A stretch of 64,000 nucleotides of DNA from Bacteroidota bacterium (GCA_003045895.1 PZPC01000013.1:1-64000), one strand, 5' to 3'. Positions 51,094-61,375 are shown, numbered from the stretch's first letter. Notes: generated by a model not told the origin, from the letters alone. A program made the numbers and translations.

Positions 51094-53247
51094 TTACCCC
51101 CGAATATATTTTACCGCTGCATCGGTGTTGTAGAAAAAGAAAGACCAGATATCAGCTTGTTCTTCGATGATTTTATTGATGGGCTTACCCGCACCGTGTC
51201 CGGCATCGGTATCAATGCGGATGAGCACGGGATTGTCTCCGGCCTGGCATTTTTGCAGCTGGGCCGCAAACTTGAAACTGTGGGCAGGAACAACCCGGTC
51301 GTCGTGGTCGGCCGTTGTGATCAGCGTAGCCGGATAAGCAGTACCGGGTTTGAGGTTATGGAGCGGACTGTAAGCCAGCAGGTTGGGGAAATCCGCCGGA
51401 TTGTCACTGGAACCATATTCTGGTATCCAGCCTTTGCCCACCGTAAACTTATGGTAGCGCAGCATATCCATCACCCCAACGGCTGGGAAAGCGACTGCAA
51501 ACAGATCCGGGCGCTGGGTCATAGCAGCCCCTACCAGCAAGCCGCCGTTGCTGCCGCCGGCGATAGCCAGCTTTTCTTTGCGGGTATAGCCTTGGTCCAT
51601 CAGGTATTCGGCCGCCGCAATAAAGTCGTCGAAGACATTTTGCTTTTTATCCAGCATACCTGCCTGGTGCCATTCTTCGCCGTATTCGCCACCTCCGCGC
51701 AGGTTGGGCATGGCGAAAACACCACCATTTTCCAGTAATACCAGTCGGGAGGCGCTGAAACCAGGTGTTAAATTGACGTTGAAGCCACCGTAGCCGTAGA
51801 GGTAGGTGGGATTGTTGCCATCCAGCTCCAGGCCTTTTTTGTGAACGATAAACATACTCACCGGCGTACCATCCTTGCTTTTGTAGAAAACCTGCTTCTC
51901 TTCGTAATCAGCCGGATTAAACTTCAGTTCGGTCTGGTAGAAGGGGGAAGATTTTCCACTGGCCACGTCGTACTTGAAGATCGTGGGCGGGTAGATGAAA
52001 GAGGTAAAAGAATAGAACAGTACCGTGTCATCTTCGTCGCCACCAAGGCCGCCAGCAGTACCTGTTCCCGGTAGTACAATAGCTTGTGTATCAGTGCCAT
52101 CGTAGTTGAGTCGGTAATACCGGTCCGTAGCCTTTTCCAGGTAGTTGGCAAACAAATAACCCCCTCCACTCGCCACGTTTTGCAGCAGGTTACTGGTTTC
52201 AGGAATAATTTCTTTCCAGTTTTCGGGTTCGGGCGTGCGGATATCCACCTCTACCAGCCGGTAGTTAGGCGCCCCAATGTCCGTCAGCACCAGGAAACGC
52301 TCACCGATGGTATGCACCACGGTACTCTTGTTTTGGTAGCCCGCAAAAAGCGGTACAAATGCACTGCTGTCTACTTGCAAATCCTTGTAGTAGGTGGCAA
52401 AGCCATTGGTGCCCGGCGCGTCAAACAGGATGAAGTAGTTGCCGTCTTCCGTCACGTAACCATAGTGGTAATTGGCGGGGTTTTCGTCGTCGCGAAAAAC
52501 AAGTTCATCGGCGTCCTGCGGCTGACCCAACTGGTGGTAATAGACACTGTGGTAGAGGTTGTTGCCGGATAGTTTTTTACTGGGCTCCGGCGAGGGGTAA
52601 CGGCTGTAGAAGAAGCCATTGCCAGACCAGCCCGCACCACTGAATTTGACCCATTCCAACTGGTCGGGTAGTTCCTTTTTCGTCGCTACCTCCATCACCC
52701 GAATCTGCTGCCAGTCGCTACCACCGTGGGCCACCGAAAAGGCTACGTAGCGGTCATCTTCCGAAAAACCGACGAGGTTGATGGAAGTGGTTCCATCTTT
52801 GGACCAGACATTGGGATCGATAAACACACTGGGCTCTCCTTCCAGGCCTTTTTGTACGTAAATCACCGCCTGGTTTTGCAACCCGTCATTTTTGGAAAAA
52901 AAGTAATATTCACCCGCCCGCTGCGGAGAACTTAGCCGCGGGTAGTTCAAGAGTTCTGTCAGCCGGTCTTCAATTTGGCGGCGAAAAGGGATGTTTTCTA
53001 AATAGCCGAAGGTCACGTCGTTTTCTGCTGTTACCCATTCCTTGACTTCCTTGGAGGTATCCACTTCGAGCCAGCGGAAGGGGTCATGTATGAGGGTCCC
53101 GTGGTAATCATCTTGCTGGTCTGTTTCCCGGGTTACTGGGTAGACAACTGGCATCTTGGTATAGTTTGTTGTTGATCCTTGATTTTGCCTGGTAGTACAC
53201 GCTAGCAATAACAATAAACTAGCCCAGCAAAGGGTACGAATAAACAT
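51094..53247 (-). CDS. Prolyl oligopeptidase (S9A) lipoprotein
   Basis: From the ATG at 53247 the product is 717 aa with a lipoprotein signal (LCWASLLLLLAC). The N-terminal HDPFRWLE segment and a seven-bladed propeller region precede the C-terminal hydrolase domain. That domain has the nucleophile in IAGGSNGGLLVGA, Asp in TADHDDRVVPAHS and His in DAGHGAGKP. Typical function is cleavage of short proline-containing peptides in the periplasm or at the surface. Upstream and divergent is a large amidohydrolase gene. Confidence 0.93.
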   Translation of the reverse strand: MFIRTLCWASLLLLLACTTRQNQGSTTNYTKMPVVYPVTRETDQQDDYHGTLIHDPFRWLEVDTSKEVKEWVTAENDVTFGYLENIPFRRQIEDRLTELLNYPRLSSPQRAGEYYFFSKNDGLQNQAVIYVQKGLEGEPSVFIDPNVWSKDGTTSINLVGFSEDDRYVAFSVAHGGSDWQQIRVMEVATKKELPDQLEWVKFSGAGWSGNGFFYSRYPSPEPSKKLSGNNLYHSVYYHQLGQPQDADELVFRDDENPANYHYGYVTEDGNYFILFDAPGTNGFATYYKDLQVDSSAFVPLFAGYQNKSTVVHTIGERFLVLTDIGAPNYRLVEVDIRTPEPENWKEIIPETSNLLQNVASGGGYLFANYLEKATDRYYRLNYDGTDTQAIVLPGTGTAGGLGGDEDDTVLFYSFTSFIYPPTIFKYDVASGKSSPFYQTELKFNPADYEEKQVFYKSKDGTPVSMFIVHKKGLELDGNNPTYLYGYGGFNVNLTPGFSASRLVLLENGGVFAMPNLRGGGEYGEEWHQAGMLDKKQNVFDDFIAAAEYLMDQGYTRKEKLAIAGGSNGGLLVGAAMTQRPDLFAVAFPAVGVMDMLRYHKFTVGKGWIPEYGSSDNPADFPNLLAYSPLHNLKPGTAYPATLITTADHDDRVVPAHSFKFAAQLQKCQAGDNPVLIRIDTDAGHGAGKPINKIIEEQADIWSFFFYNTDAAVKYIRG

Positions 53248-53435
53248 AGTTTGTATTTTTGAGCCCACCAGCACTGCTGGCGAGGCAGTAGAATTCGGAC
53301 ACATTAATTGAATCCTAAAAATAGCTATTTTTTTTGAGAAGAAAAGATTTGGACGCTAACAGCTACTCCCTCTCCACTACTTTCTGGAATTCAAAAAATA
53401 GGCTATCTTGGCCCGGAGCAAAATATAAAACGCTA

Positions 53436-56400
53436 ATGCATCAACTAATAGTCACGATTGTTCTTCTTTTGTCAACAAGCTTAACTTTTGGTCAAGGGGC
53501 AGGAAAACCCGAAAAATGGGACGTCAATAACCCACCGGGGGAATGGAACTGGCAATCGGTACAGTTTACCACCGACGAAGGTACCTGGATGAACCTGGAC
53601 GTGAGCCCCGATGGCAAAACCATTGTTTTTGACCTCCTGGGAGACATTTACGCCATGCCCATTGCGGGCGGCCCGGCTCGCGTACTGCGCAGTGGGCTGG
53701 CCTGGGAAGTGCAGCCCCGGTTTAGCCCTTCTGGCAAGCAGATCCTGTTTACCAGCGACGCCGGCGGCGGAGACAATATCTGGGTCATGAATGCCGATGG
53801 CAGCGATGGCAAACAGGTCACCAAAGAAGATTTTCGCCTGCTCAACAATGCCGCCTGGACACCCGACGGCCAGTACTTCGTGGCGCGTAAGCACTTCACC
53901 TCCCAGCGTTCGCTCGGAGCCGGAGAAATGTGGCTGTACCACCTCAGCGGCGGCAGCGGGATTCAACTGACCGAACGCAAAAATGACCAACAGGATGTCA
54001 ACGAACCTTCGGTTTCGCCCGATGGCCGCTACGTCTACTTCAGCGAAGACATGTACCCGGGCGGGTATTTCCAGTACAACAAAGACCCCAACAGCCAGAT
54101 CTACGTCATTCGCCGCTACGATCGCCAGGAAAACAAGATCGAAGACCTCATCACGGGTGCTGGTGGCGCCTGCCGGCCACAAATTTCCAACGATGGGAAA
54201 AAGCTGGCTTTTGTCCGCCGGGTACGTACAAAAACGACCCTGTTGGTCTACGACCTGGAAACGGGGGAAGCATTTTCGCTCTACGATAACCTGAGCAAAG
54301 ACCAACAAGAAGCCTGGGCGGTTTTTGGCGCTTATACCGGTTTCGACTGGACCCCGGACGATGCCGCCATCGTCATCTGGGCCGGCGGAAAAATCTGGCG
54401 GATCCCCAGTGATCCCCTCAGTAAAGCCAAGCCCGTCGTGATTCCTTTTAGTGCTACCGTGGATACCAAAGTAGCGGAAACCCGGCGCCAGCAAAACGAT
54501 GCCTTTACCAAGGATTTTGACGTTAAGGTGATTCGCCACCTCGTGACCGCTCCCGATGGTAAGTCGGTAATCTTCCATGCCGTTGGCCACCTCTGGCAAA
54601 TGGCGCTGGCAACCGCCAAACCAACCCGCCTGACCAAAACTACTCAACTGGAATTTGAACCCGCTTTTTCGCCCGATGGCCAGCAACTGGCCTACGTCAG
54701 TTGGGATGACGAAGAAATGGGCGCCCTGGTTGTCCGCAACCTGGCAACGGGCATCGAGCGCACCCTTACTACGGAGAAAGGCATCTTTCGTACCCCTTCC
54801 TTTTCGCCTGATGGGCAATCGTTGGTGTACCAAAAAGAAGAAGGCAACGGCCACCAGGGCTATACCCATTGCACCGAACCGGGCATCTACTTAATCTCCG
54901 TAAAGAGTGGCACGCCCACGCTGGTTACTCCGCGCGGCGATTTTCCGGTTTTCAGCGCCGACGGGCAACGGATTTTTTACCAAACCGGCGGCTTCCTCTT
55001 CGGTAGCCTCACCAAAGGTTTCTACAGTTGCAAGCTCGATGGCAGCGACGAAAAGAAACACTTCGATGGCCAGTACGCCCAACGCTTCAGCATCAGCCCC
55101 GACAACAACTGGATTGCCTGGTCGGAGTTGTTTAAAGTCTACGTAGCTCCTTTCCCAAAGTCGGGAAAAGCCGTAGGCATCAACGCCCAAACCAAAGCCG
55201 TCCCCGTGGCACAGGTGGCCAAAGATGCGGGGATTAACATCCACTGGTCTGCCGACAGCAAAAGCTTGCATTGGACCCTGGGTAACGAATATTTTTCGGA
55301 TAACCTCAACGAGCGTTTCGCCTTTTTGCTGGGCGCCGGCGATAGTATTCCACCGCTTGACTCAACCGGATTGCGCATCCCCCTGCGCCTGCCCATGGAC
55401 CAACCCACGGGCATCGTAGCTTTTACGAATGCGCGCCTGATTACCATGGAAGGCGACGCCGTAATCGAAAACGGTACCCTGATTGTAGAAGGTAATGTGA
55501 TTAAAACCATGGGCCCCGGCGCCAGCACGCCAGTTCCGGCTGCCGCCAAGGTCATCGACTGCACGGGTAAGTCCATCATGCCCGGCATTGTGGATGTACA
55601 CGGCCACCTGGGCGATTTTCGCTACGGCATAAGCCCGCAAAAAAGCTGGTACTACTACGCCAACCTCGCCTACGGAGTCACCACGGCCCACGACCCCAGC
55701 TCCAACTCGGAGATGATCTTCAGCCAGAGTGAGATGATCAAAGCGGGTGAAATGGTAGGTCCGCGCCTGTTCAGCACCGGAACCATCATCTACGGTGCCG
55801 ATGGCGACTTCAAAGCGGTGATCAACAACCTGGACGACGCGCGCTCGGCGCTGCGCCGCACCCAGGCCTACGGGGCTTTTAGTGTGAAAAGCTACAACCA
55901 GCCCCGCCGCGAGCAGCGCCAGATGGTGATGCGGGCGGCCAAGGAATTGGGCTTGCTGGTCGTGCCGGAAGGGGGCTCGTTCTTCTACCACAATATGACC
56001 ATGCTGGCAGATGGACACACCGGGGTGGAGCACAATATTCCAGTGGCGCCGCTCTACCGGGATGTGACCACTTTTTGGGCGGCCACCGAAGCCCACAATA
56101 CGCCTACGCTCATCGTCAACTACGGCGGCGTGAACGGGGAATACTACTGGTACCAAAATACCAACGTCTGGGAAAAAGACCGCCTGCTCACCTTTACGCC
56201 GCGCCCGGTTGTCGACAGTCGGGCCCGCCACCGTACCATGATTCCGGCAGAGGAGTATGAAAATGGCCACATCCTCACCAGTCGTTCGCTCAAGAAACTG
56301 ACGGACGTGGGGGTAGAGATCAACCTCGGCTCGCACGGACAACTTCAGGGCTTAGGCGCTCACTGGGAACTCTGGATGCTACAGCAAGGCGGTATGACCA

Positions 56401-56723
56401 ACCAGGAAGCCCTCTCCGCAGCTACCATCAATGGGGCCCGCTACCTGGGTATGGACCACCAGATCGGTAGCCTCAAAACAGGCAAACTCGCCGACCTCAT
56501 CGTCATCGATGGCAATCCGTTGGCGGACATCCGCGCCAGCGAAAAGGTGGATATGACGATGGTCAATGGCCGCTTGTACGATGCCGCAACCATGAACGAA
56601 GTGGGCAATTACCAGCGCAACCGGACCAAATTCTACTTCGAGCAACCGGGCAGTGGCAACGTCTGGCCCGTAATGACCGAAACCGGTAGTGCCATGCCCA
56701 CCCAGTGTGCGTGCCAGCGGTAA
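53436..56723 (+). CDS. TolB-like propeller / amidohydrolase fusion protein
   Basis: From the ATG at 53436 the product is 1095 aa with a signal peptide (HQLIVTIVLLLSTSLTFGQ). Residues about 45-660 carry repeated PD40/TolB blades (LDVSPDGKTIVFD, PRFSPSGKQILFTSDAG, PSVSPDGRYVYFSED, PAFSPDGQQLAYVSWDD). The C-terminal part is a metal-dependent amidohydrolase: ALLTMEG-type entry, GKSIMPGIVDVHGHLGDF with the HxH ligands, NLGSHGQLQGLGAHWELWM, and the end domain GSLKTGKLADLIVIDGNPL. Likely a secreted peptidase or amidase; the substrate is unknown. It pairs with a second amidohydrolase 119 bases downstream. Confidence 0.9.
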   Translation: MHQLIVTIVLLLSTSLTFGQGAGKPEKWDVNNPPGEWNWQSVQFTTDEGTWMNLDVSPDGKTIVFDLLGDIYAMPIAGGPARVLRSGLAWEVQPRFSPSGKQILFTSDAGGGDNIWVMNADGSDGKQVTKEDFRLLNNAAWTPDGQYFVARKHFTSQRSLGAGEMWLYHLSGGSGIQLTERKNDQQDVNEPSVSPDGRYVYFSEDMYPGGYFQYNKDPNSQIYVIRRYDRQENKIEDLITGAGGACRPQISNDGKKLAFVRRVRTKTTLLVYDLETGEAFSLYDNLSKDQQEAWAVFGAYTGFDWTPDDAAIVIWAGGKIWRIPSDPLSKAKPVVIPFSATVDTKVAETRRQQNDAFTKDFDVKVIRHLVTAPDGKSVIFHAVGHLWQMALATAKPTRLTKTTQLEFEPAFSPDGQQLAYVSWDDEEMGALVVRNLATGIERTLTTEKGIFRTPSFSPDGQSLVYQKEEGNGHQGYTHCTEPGIYLISVKSGTPTLVTPRGDFPVFSADGQRIFYQTGGFLFGSLTKGFYSCKLDGSDEKKHFDGQYAQRFSISPDNNWIAWSELFKVYVAPFPKSGKAVGINAQTKAVPVAQVAKDAGINIHWSADSKSLHWTLGNEYFSDNLNERFAFLLGAGDSIPPLDSTGLRIPLRLPMDQPTGIVAFTNARLITMEGDAVIENGTLIVEGNVIKTMGPGASTPVPAAAKVIDCTGKSIMPGIVDVHGHLGDFRYGISPQKSWYYYANLAYGVTTAHDPSSNSEMIFSQSEMIKAGEMVGPRLFSTGTIIYGADGDFKAVINNLDDARSALRRTQAYGAFSVKSYNQPRREQRQMVMRAAKELGLLVVPEGGSFFYHNMTMLADGHTGVEHNIPVAPLYRDVTTFWAATEAHNTPTLIVNYGGVNGEYYWYQNTNVWEKDRLLTFTPRPVVDSRARHRTMIPAEEYENGHILTSRSLKKLTDVGVEINLGSHGQLQGLGAHWELWMLQQGGMTNQEALSAATINGARYLGMDHQIGSLKTGKLADLIVIDGNPLADIRASEKVDMTMVNGRLYDAATMNEVGNYQRNRTKFYFEQPGSGNVWPVMTETGSAMPTQCACQR

Positions 56724-56747
56724 GTGCGGGTTCGGTTCGTTGAACGA

Positions 56748-56784
56748 GTCATCCAACCGGTGCTAATGGCACCGGTTGGATGAC
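56748..56784 (+). terminator. 16-bp perfect hairpin between the amidohydrolases
   Basis: GTCATCCAACCGGTGC and its exact reverse complement flank TAATG. No T-tract follows, so termination strength is uncertain; flanking CGTTG/CAACG could extend it. Confidence 0.6.
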
Positions 56785-56842
56785 AACGCCAGAAAATTGT
56801 ACGGCTTAACAATCTTTTTCTATCGCTTGTGAATAGACCTAT

Positions 56843-58435
56843 ATGAAAACCAACTTCCTCCTTTTTCTTTTTCTTGGAATCGCTTCTCTCACCTTCGCCC
56901 AGGTCGATGCATCTCCCAACCGCAAGGCGGGCGAGGGGAGTGGGCCACATACCCAACTCATCATTCGGGGGGTGACCCTCATCAACGGCAACGGCGCACC
57001 ACCGCGGGGCCCCATTGATATTGTGGTCGAAAACAACCGCATTGTGGGTATTAAGGTAGTGGGTAATCCGGGTGTTCCGATTGCCGCCGACGACCGACCG
57101 ACCCTGAAAGAAGGTGGAGTCGAACTGGACGCCGAAGGCATGTACCTGCTGCCCGGTTTTGTGGATATGCACGGACACATCGGCGGCCAGGCACAAGGTG
57201 CTGATGCCGAGTACGTCTTTAAATTGTGGCTCGGCCACGGGGTCACTACCTTACGGGATCCTTCTTGTGGCAATGGCCTCGACTGGGTGCTGGCCCACAA
57301 AACGCGCAGCGCGGCCAATGAGATCGTTGCCCCGCGGATTGCGGCCTACACGGTTTTCGGACAGGGTAATTACGACCTGATCAACACCGCCGAAGGTGCC
57401 CGCGAGTGGGTACGTGCCAATGCCAAAAAAGGCGCTGATGGCATCAAGTTTTTCGGTGCGGCGCCCGAAATCATGGCTGCTGGACTCGAGGAAAACAAAA
57501 AGCTCGGCCTCCGCTCGGCTTGCCATCACGCCCAGATGGACGTGGGCCGGTGGAACGTGCTCAACAGCGCCCGCGCCGGGCTAACGTCAATGGAACACTG
57601 GTACGGCTTGCCCGAAGCGCTTTTTGCCGACCGAACGGTGCAAAACTATCCGGTCGACTACAATTACCAAAACGAACAAGACCGCTTTACCGAAGCGGGG
57701 CGACTCTGGAAACAGGCTGCACCGCCGTACAGCGACCACTGGAACAAGGTAATGGACGAACTGCTGGCCCTGGATTTTACCCTGGACCCTACCTTCAATA
57801 TTTACGAAGCCAACCGCGACCTCATGCGGGCCCGCCGGGCCGACTGGCACGAAGAATACACCCTGCCCAGCTTGTGGCGCTTTTACCAACCCAGCCGCAT
57901 CAGCCACGGGTCGTACTGGCATGCCTGGGGAACCGAACAGGAGGTGGCCTGGCGCGAAAATTACCGCCTCTGGATGGCTTTCATCAATGAATACAAAAAC
58001 CGCGGCGGGCGCGTGACTGCCGGCTCCGATTCTGGCTATATTTACCAACTCTACGGTTTCGCCTACATCCGCGAGCTGGAGCTCTTGCGCGAAGCAGGCT
58101 TCCATCCCCTGGAGGTAATCCGTGCGGCCACGCTTGCCGGCGCGGAGGCGCTGGGCCTGGATCGTGAAATTGGAACGGTGGAAGTGGGCAAAAAGGCCGA
58201 TTTTGTAATCGTCCGGGAAAACCCCCTCGCCGACCTTAAAGTGTTGTACGGTACGGGAGCGATCCGGCTGGACGAAAACAACGAAGTGGTACGTACCGAG
58301 GGCATCAAGTATACCGTCAAGGACGGTATTGTCTACGATGCGCAGGCGCTTTTGGAAGACGTCAAAGCCATGGTGCGTGCGGCCAAATCATCAGAAGGGG
58401 TAGAAATTCGCCAACCCGGCAGTAAAGACTACTAG
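56843..58435 (+). CDS. Secreted amidohydrolase family protein
   Basis: A 530-residue protein with a signal peptide (NFLLFLFLGIASLTFAQ). It is a metal-dependent amidohydrolase: IIRGVTLINGNGAPP, LLPGFVDMHGHIGGQ (HxH), GVTTLRDPSCGNG, ACHHAQMDVGR, VTAGSDSGYIYQLYGF, and the terminal REIGTVEVGKKADFVIVRENPL. Probably hydrolyses a peptide-like or cyclic amide substrate in the periplasm. It belongs to the same functional cluster as the prolyl oligopeptidase and the fusion amidohydrolase, suggesting exported-peptide degradation. Confidence 0.9.
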   Translation: MKTNFLLFLFLGIASLTFAQVDASPNRKAGEGSGPHTQLIIRGVTLINGNGAPPRGPIDIVVENNRIVGIKVVGNPGVPIAADDRPTLKEGGVELDAEGMYLLPGFVDMHGHIGGQAQGADAEYVFKLWLGHGVTTLRDPSCGNGLDWVLAHKTRSAANEIVAPRIAAYTVFGQGNYDLINTAEGAREWVRANAKKGADGIKFFGAAPEIMAAGLEENKKLGLRSACHHAQMDVGRWNVLNSARAGLTSMEHWYGLPEALFADRTVQNYPVDYNYQNEQDRFTEAGRLWKQAAPPYSDHWNKVMDELLALDFTLDPTFNIYEANRDLMRARRADWHEEYTLPSLWRFYQPSRISHGSYWHAWGTEQEVAWRENYRLWMAFINEYKNRGGRVTAGSDSGYIYQLYGFAYIRELELLREAGFHPLEVIRAATLAGAEALGLDREIGTVEVGKKADFVIVRENPLADLKVLYGTGAIRLDENNEVVRTEGIKYTVKDGIVYDAQALLEDVKAMVRAAKSSEGVEIRQPGSKDY

Positions 58436-58536
58436 CCAATTGGGTCCTTTGCTTAACATTAACACCCAAAGGTTTGCTGGTTCGTGCATGTTTTGACAAT
58501 TTTGCGGGGAATTTTCCATGAACTAAATTTTTTTCC

Positions 58537-59094
58537 ATGAACCGTATTAAATCACTAACCCTTTGCCTGGTGATGGGACTGGCCTTTTCGGCCTGTAAAC
58601 ACGATGCGCCGGAGCAAGCTGGCGAAATGCCCGCAACCGTAGCTACCACGACACCTGCCGGGGAACCCGGTAAAACGGGTGGAAGTTATGCCTCACCCGT
58701 TTTGCCCGATCAGAACAATCCCCGGATACAACTATTGTTGCGTACCTTTTGGGTAGCTGAATACTGGGTCAATCACGCGGATAACAGCCAAAACAAACCC
58801 AACAAAGGCCGCTGGTGGCGGTTCAATCCGGATGGCACCTTCACCACCGGGCAGTGGGAACAAACCTTCTCCAATGGCAGTTGGGTTGTTTTCCGGGATG
58901 GAGAAAAGGAACTGCTGCACCTGGATGCCGCAGACGACAACCTGGATATGGAATTTGAATTACAGGCTATTTCCCAGTTGCAGGATTATATGTCGTGGGT
59001 AGGTACCAAAACGTATAAGATGAATAGTATTGCCGTGAAGGCGACCAGCCTGCTGACCATGCCTACCAAGGCACAGTTTGGGGTGACCGATTAG
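58537..59094 (+). CDS. Hypothetical lipoprotein
   Basis: A 185-residue product with a lipoprotein signal peptide (LCLVMGLAFSAC, Cys 20) and a low-complexity linker (PATVATTTPAGEPGKTGG). A lipocalin-like or META-like segment follows: FWVAEYWVNHADN, GRWWRFNPDGTFTTGQWEQTFSNGSWV. The WxFxxDGxF pattern suggests a small beta-barrel ligand-binding fold, but the family is not certain. Twelve bases including the start codon are duplicated just upstream, producing a two-codon ATG-AAC-TAA ORF. Confidence 0.65.
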   Translation: MNRIKSLTLCLVMGLAFSACKHDAPEQAGEMPATVATTTPAGEPGKTGGSYASPVLPDQNNPRIQLLLRTFWVAEYWVNHADNSQNKPNKGRWWRFNPDGTFTTGQWEQTFSNGSWVVFRDGEKELLHLDAADDNLDMEFELQAISQLQDYMSWVGTKTYKMNSIAVKATSLLTMPTKAQFGVTD

Positions 59095-59173
59095 GCTACC
59101 AGCGTTGGTGAAAAAGCAGTCACAAACATAAACGTTTCAGGCGGCTCAGGTGGCTCGCCGCTGGAGCGTATAG

Positions 59174-59216
59174 TAAGCGCTTGTTGGGATGGATTATTCC
59201 CCCCAACAAGCGCTTA
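59174..59216. repeat. 15-bp perfect inverted repeat
   Basis: TAAGCGCTTGTTGGG (59174-59188) and its exact reverse complement (59202-59216) flank a 13-nt loop between the lipoprotein and amylase genes. No T-tract; a terminator is plausible. Confidence 0.65.
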
Positions 59217-59294
59217 ATTTATGGGATAAATCCGTCTTTTAATATTATATTGTCTTGCTGTGGCCATTCCTTTTTACTTTTAATTTTCTCCCTT

Positions 59295-61238
59295 ATGCGT
59301 TTCCCTATACTGTTGTGGTTCACCTTTACTGGCGCGATAGCATTTGCTCAGCCCAAAACCATCTATAACGATGATCCTTTTCAGAAGCTGCCGCTCGGGA
59401 CGCACGAGTCTGAGTATTACTACCGACCAGCAAACGGGGCTCATTTTGGGGAGCCACGGGTAGAACCACCCTTTTGGTGGACAGATATGGCTGAAACGAC
59501 CCTGGAGGTAATGATTTATGACCAGGGTATTCGCGATTGGGAACCACAACTTGACTATCCCGGCGTGAAATTGTTGACCGCCACCCGGTTGGACAATCCC
59601 AATTATTTGTTCCTGTTGCTGGAAATTGAACCGGGTACCAACCCCGGTACCCTGACGATTGCTTTGCGTGAATCTGCGCAGGGACCCGTCCGAAACTACC
59701 CCTACGAACTCAAGGCCCGCACACCCCAGCAGACCAAAGCCCAGGGCGTGACGGCGCAGGACTTGATTTACCTTATTATGCCCGACCGTTTTGCCAATGG
59801 CGACACCGGCAATGACAGTGTCGCGGGGATGAAGCAGCAAGGAACCAACCGCGATAAGGTGTACTTCCGCCACGGTGGCGACCTGATTGGCATCATGGAA
59901 CACCTGGATTACCTGGAATCTCTGGGGGTGACCACGCTGTGGTTGAATCCTGTACTGGAAAACGACCAGCCTTACGAAAGTTACCACGGCTACGCCATCA
60001 CCGATCATTACCGCATCGATCGTCGGTTGGGGACCAATGAGCAATACCGGCAGTTGGTGCAGCTGGCCCACGAGCGGGGCCTGAAAGTGATCATGGACGT
60101 CGTCTTTAACCAAACCGGTGACGAACACTGGTTTATGCATGACCTGCCAGCCCGCGACTGGATTCACCAGTGGTAGGAAGGCTTTCCCCGTATTTCTTAC
60201 CGAGCGCCCGTACAACTGGACCCTTACCGGTCGAAAAGCGACCTGGCCCAAGTGACAGAAAGTTGGTTCGACCAACACATGCCCGACCTCAATCAGCAGC
60301 AACCTCAATTGGCCAACTACCTCATCCAAAACAGCATTTGGTGGACGGAGTACAGTGGTCAGGACGGATTCCGGATAGATACCTACGCCTATTGTGACCA
60401 GGAATTTATGGCCCGCTGGAACCAGCGCATCCTGCGGGAATATCCCCAGATGGGCATCTTTGCCGAAACTTATGTGCACGGCCCCGGCATCCAGTCGTGG
60501 TTTACCGAAGGCACCCGGGCCAATGCCCACAACAGCCACTTGCCCGGGGTGACGGATTTTCAACTGTACTACGCCATCACCGAGTCCCTGATGGCCGAAC
60601 AAGGTTGGACGAGTGGGGTCGCCCGGCTCTACTATACCCTCGCCCAGGATTACTTGTACCAGGATCCTTACCGCAATGTGTTATTCCTGGACAACCACGA
60701 CCTCGGGCGTATCTACGGCGTACTGGGGGAGGATCTGGAAAGATTCAAATCGGGCATCGCGCTGCTGCTCACCCTGCGGGGTATTCCCATGTTGTATTAC
60801 GGTACCGAACTGCTCCTTACGGGTACCGGTGGAAGTTTCAGTGAGGGAGGCCGCAAAGATTTTCCCGGCGGCTTTCCGCGTGACAAACCCAATAAATTTA
60901 AGGAGCGAGGCCGTACCGACGCCGAACAGGAAGCCTTTGCGTATATTCAAACCCTGGCCAACTACCGCAAAGCGCAGCAGGTGTTGCAAGATGGGCAACT
61001 GATGCAGTTTGTTCCCGAGGATGGGGTATACGTGTATTTTCGCTACAACGCGAATCAAACGGTCATGGTCGCCTACAATTCCAATGCACGGGAAACAACA
61101 ATCCGTACCGCTCGCTTTGCCGAGCAGCTGGCCGGGTTCTCGGTGGCGAAAAATATTGTCAGTGGGGTGATCTTGCCAGATCTCAGTCAGTTGGTATTAC
61201 CGGCACACGGGACTTTGGTGCTAGAATTGCAGGAGTGA
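59295..61238 (+). pseudogene. Alpha-amylase family (GH13) gene interrupted by in-frame TAG
   Basis: Two ORFs of the track (59181-60176 and 60252-61238) are in the same frame and are halves of one GH13 gene separated by a TAG at 60174-60176. Read through, the protein is 647 residues with a signal peptide (RFPILLWFTFTGAIAFAQ) and an N-terminal cyclomaltodextrinase-type beta domain. The four GH13 conserved regions are all present: DVVFNQTGDEH before the stop; GFRIDTYAY (nucleophile Asp), FAETYVHG (acid Glu) and FLDNHDLGR after it. The 25 codons between the stop and the second track ORF continue the homologous-looking sequence. A single nonsense change or an assembly error is the simplest explanation. 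It would act on maltodextrins or starch. Confidence 0.9.
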
Positions 61239-61332
61239 CCACAACAACTTAATATTGGCCTTATTAATTATCAAATCAGTATTGGCGCTGAAGTGCAAAT
61301 TGGCAGCTTAATTAAGCTATAATATTTATTCC

Positions 61333-61361
61333 CCCCCACTAGCATAAATTGCTAGTGGGGG
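61333..61361. repeat. 11-bp perfect hairpin before the last gene
   Basis: CCCCCACTAGC pairs with GCTAGTGGGGG around ATAAATT, 14 bases before the ATG at 61376. It could terminate the amylase transcript or act in the leader of the next gene. Confidence 0.6.
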
Positions 61362-61375
61362 TATAAATTAATCCC

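Noticed and set aside
53481-54869. 462-aa minus-strand ORF opposite the propeller-amidohydrolase gene
   Set aside because: The plus strand has unmistakable PD40 and amidohydrolase motifs with signal peptide; the minus ORF is a compositional shadow.
59280-60602. 440-aa minus-strand ORF spanning the amylase stop
   Set aside because: It covers the in-frame TAG region but has no recognisable domain; the GH13 motifs on the plus strand are decisive.
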